A stretch of 64,000 nucleotides of DNA from Onychostoma macrolepis (taxonomy: Eukaryota; Chordata; Actinopteri; Cypriniformes; Cyprinidae), in the NCBI RefSeq assembly GCF_012432095.1, contig NC_081174.1:28277196-28341195 (forward strand). Direction: 5' to 3'. Positions 60,821 to 64,000 of the stretch are shown here, piece by piece (positions within the stretch are counted from its first letter, which is position 1; each line of letters opens with the position of its first letter). A program made the translations under genes and the position numbers. The notes beneath the pieces were generated by a model. It was not told the DNA's origin and made no database searches. It saw only the letters and a list, made by a program, of their open reading frames with translations.

Positions 60821-63055
60821 CCAGCATGGTTGATGTTGACAAGAGACTCTTTCTGTTATTACATTTGATATTTTATTTATTTTTGGGGCTGCAAAGATTG
60901 TCATTCATATTTTTTATTTCGCAGAAATATCATTTCATTGCCATGCATTACTTTTGCATACTCTGTTATTTTTGCATTTGATAAAATTTGATTTGATATC
61001 TTAATATAATTAGCTTGCTTTACAAGCCCCTTCTGTGAGTCCTTAATCATGATGGTGAATTTCCCCAGTGGGACTGAGACTTTGACTAGAAATGTTTAAG
61101 CATGTGTGTTTTATGATGGCTGATTGTTGTAAATGCAGGATCATATCAATCACTGTCTGACATGAGAAACTGAGTTTATGTGCTGGAGAGACAGAGAGGA
61201 AGTGAGAGAAAGAGGAAAATGAGGAAAGGATGGACTGAGAGAGAGAGAGATGCATGTAGGAGCAAGTAAGCTGCCCCGAGGGAGCATGACTGCAGCTGTC
61301 AATCAGAGTTCAGACAGAGACTGACAGAGAATGACCTGAATGTGCAAATCACACGCACACACACATAAAGAAAAGGGGAGACAACATCACATTCCAGTTA
61401 ACTGGAGACTCGCATTCTGATACACGCTAGGTCTGAATTGGATGAAAACTGTATTTTACACTCTGTATGTTTCACTCCACACTGATGTGATAATACCGCT
61501 CATCTCATATGGTCCTTTCATTGTTTTTAGGTTCCTAATTGAGACAAAGGCCAGAAATAACAGGCTCTGATGTAATAATGTTACATCAGAGTAAATTCTT
61601 GATTGTTCTCTTTGGATTGACTTTGCTGTCTTTATGTTTTGGGTCCCACTCAGTATTTATTTTGTTATCATATTCTTAATATGTCCCACTGATCTGACAA
61701 ATAGGCAGATATTACTGAAACTCTATAACTTATAAGGAACATTTTTTCATGGAGGATGTTTGATGCATGTTATCAATTTTGTATCAATCTTTTTTGTTAC
61801 ACAGAAAGATGCAAATCATATGGATTTGACAATGCGAAGGTGAGTAAATGAGATTTTGTGCATTTTGGGTGCACTGTCTCTTTAAATGTGGTTTACACTC
61901 AATATACTTTAAGCTCAATCTGTAGCATTTGTAGCATAATGTCGATGACCACAAAAATGGCTTTTGACTTGTACCTCTACATAAAAAAGAGTGTATGATG
62001 ATTAACTTACAGTAGAAGTGAATTTTTGGAGGATTTAAAAGCAGAAATATAAAGCATGATCTCATAAAAGCAGGTATATTCTTCTGTGAAAACATGTAAA
62101 CAAAGTTCTAAAATTGGATATAACTTTATGCAGAAAAGGTTAGTAAGCTTGCGTGCTTTGTTTATTTATTTATTTTGTAAATTAAAACCTGGAAATATTC
62201 CTTTAAGAGCTAAACAAGCTTTAATCAAGACAAGTGTATTAATATTAATACACATTGGTGCTGTAAAATATTTTAAAAAATAAATTATAAAAATGTTCAT
62301 AAGATATAACAAATAAAAAACACAAGTAAAATTTGAAAAAAAAAACTAGTTAAAGTAAAATAAGATTCTACATTAAAATGAATATGAACATCTATTGAGG
62401 CATTAATTAGCATCCCAGTGTTGATTACACACATCTTTGATCAGTTTCACTGAATAGGAAGCTGAATTTGTTGGCAGTTGAATGTTTCAATTGGAAATCA
62501 AAATTCTGTTCATTTAGCAGCAGGTTTTATCCAAGGTGACTTAAAATAATTAACTGTACACAATGATGTAAATAACAGAAAGTCTTTTTAATAGCTACTA
62601 ATTGTTTGTGATGATTTATTTTTAAGTAGAAATGATTCTAAAAACTGAATATCATTGAAGAGGTAAAAAGACACAGCACATCAACGAATTGCACGCGCAG
62701 GCTGTCATATGCGAGAGCAGTGCCACTGTTGTTTATGCTGGGTGGCACTCGGCACTCTAGGGGTCCTTGTCACAGAGAGTTTAGGCGTCCGCAGCAGTGC
62801 CTGCGCTGGCAGTATGACTGGTGGGCAGACACCAGGGCAGATGGGCCTTTCACAAGACATCCTCATCTCACACACACAAGAGGGGGAGAGAGAGTTTCTC
62901 ACAAACACTTACACACACACACACACACATACACATATACATGCTGTCCACACTGCTGAGCATCTTGTTCCATGAAGCAATGTCTCAACCAATCAGTGTT
63001 CAGGACCGCCGTCGCCAAAGATATACATCTGCTGGACATCAGCACTGCTGAGAAC

Positions 63056-63093
<38 letters not shown>

Positions 63094-63184
63094 TTACAAT
63101 TACAGTTCTACTTCCTCACTACTCATTAAAAATCACAATTCCAGTGACCATATTTTATGCATGTTAAATTGAAATGAGCACTTT
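60821..63184. other. Unclassified, with palindrome and CA runs
   Basis: 61565-61591 is a perfect 11-bp stem (CTCTGATGTAA) with a 5-base loop. 62660-62880 is GC-balanced and repeat-poor. CA runs are at 62910-62928 and 63059-63089. Small ORFs on both strands here traverse CA repeats and are not supported. Confidence 0.4.
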
Positions 63185-63592
63185 TGGAAGTCTCTTCTGC
63201 TCACCGAGGCTGCATTTATTTAGCAATATTGTGAAATATTACAATTCAAAATAAGTGTTTTATATTTGAATATATGTTCAAATGTAATTTATTTCTGTGA
63301 TGCAAAGCTCTTCAAAGTCTTCAGCGTCACATGATCCTTCAAAAATCATTCTAATATGCTGATTTACTGCTTTAGAAACATTTCTGATTATTATCTATGT
63401 TGAAAACCATTGAGCTGCTTAATTTCTTGAGGAAACATTTTTTTTTTCTTCATGATTTGTTGAGTAGAAAGTTCAAAAGAACACCATTTTTTGAAAAAGA
63501 AATCTTTTGTTACGTTATGAATGTCTTTACTGGCTCTTTTGATCAATTTAATGCATCCTTGCTGAGTAAAAGTATGAAGTGATTTCTTTATA
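63185..63592 (+). repeat. Interspersed repeat family A, plus copy cut by Tc1 insertion
   Basis: Runs from GGAAGTCTCTTCTGCTCACC through GTCACATGATCCTTCAAAAA to CATCCTTGCTGAGTAAAAGT and ends at the TA that flanks the transposon. Confidence 0.8.
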
Positions 63593-63594
63593 TA

Positions 63595-64000
63595 CAGTGA
63601 GGAAAATAAGTATTTGAACACCCTGCTATTTTGCAAGTTCTCCCACTTAGAAATCATGGAGGGGTCTGAAATTGTCATCGTAGGTGCATGTCCACTGTGA
63701 GAGACATAATCTAAAAACAAAAATCCAGAAATCACAATGTATGATTTTTTAACTATTTATTTGTATGATACAGCTGCAAATAAGTATTTGAACACCTGTC
63801 TATCAGCTAGAATTCTGACCCTCAAAGACCTGTTAGTCTGCCTTTAAAATGTCCACCTCCACTCCATTTATTATCCTAAATTAGATGCACCTGTTTGAGG
63901 TCGTTAGCTGCATAAAGACACCTGTCCACCCCATACAATCAGTAAGAATCCAACTACTAACATGGCCAAGACCAAAGAGCTGTCCAAAGACACTAGAGAC
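63595..64000 (+). mobile_element. Tc1/mariner transposon, 5' end (cut by window edge)
   Basis: A TA (63593-63594) precedes CAGTGAGGAAAATAAG. The 19-bp word AAATAAGTATTTGAACACC occurs at 63604-63622 and again at 63778-63796, the direct-repeat arrangement of an IR/DR-type terminal repeat in which transposase binds an outer and an inner site. About 165 bases later the transposase ORF opens. The element continues beyond the window. Confidence 0.9.
63962..64000 (+). CDS. Tc1-like transposase, N-terminal 13 codons (partial)
   Basis: ATG at 63962 opens an uninterrupted frame, MAKTKELSKDTRD, to the window edge. This is the usual N-terminus of fish Tc1-family transposases, leading into the first helix-turn-helix of the paired-like DNA-binding domain. 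It would cut and paste the element at TA sites. Whether the rest of the frame is intact, including the DDE catalytic triad, cannot be seen. Confidence 0.85.
   Translation, partial: MAKTKELSKDTRD

Overview
The window looks like teleost nuclear DNA, most likely from a cyprinid (carp, goldfish or zebrafish relative). It is AT-rich, has very many CA/TG and TA microsatellites, carries many copies of interspersed repeats that I associate with cyprinid genomes, and ends in a Tc1/mariner transposon. No bacterial, viral or CRISPR features are present. Repeat family assignments are from memory and pattern, not from a database search.

Only one host protein-coding exon can be supported: the last coding exon of lin28b (2044-2317, + strand). 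It encodes both CCHC zinc knuckles and a short Ser/Gln/Glu-rich tail. The gene's earlier exons, including the cold-shock domain, lie left of the window, so 1-2043 is read as its last intron. Downstream of the stop codon, a perfect let-7 8-mer site lies 50 bases into the 3' UTR. A second group of miR-9, miR-125, miR-30 and let-7 seed sites lies at 8.58-9.05 kb. This suggests a very long 3' UTR reaching perhaps 10.5 kb and interrupted by transposons, one of which is a 1.2-kb inverted repeat.

From about 10.5 kb to 63.6 kb I see no convincing gene. The region alternates between (a) moderately GC-balanced, low-repeat islands with homeodomain, POU or GATA-type cores that look like conserved noncoding elements (about 11.5, 14.4, 18.3, 24.4, 29.4, 30.6, 37.3, 40.4, 41.6, 43.2, 47.5, 51.6, 54.5, 56.8 and 58.0 kb), (b) AT-rich low-complexity DNA, and (c) nested MITEs, minisatellites and microsatellites. 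Conservation of the islands is inferred from appearance only.

Notable repeat structures are: a 690-bp GATA/GACA (Bkm-type) array beside a nested hAT MITE; a roughly 75-bp minisatellite at 48.6-49.3 kb; a GTTGCTAGG minisatellite split by a MITE; a local duplication that preserves the empty site of a MITE; a 17-bp perfect hairpin; a triplicated 32-bp motif; and a Tc1/mariner 5' end with an IR/DR terminus and the first 13 transposase codons. I found no previously undescribed functional system. The most interesting biology is the lin28b 3' UTR architecture.
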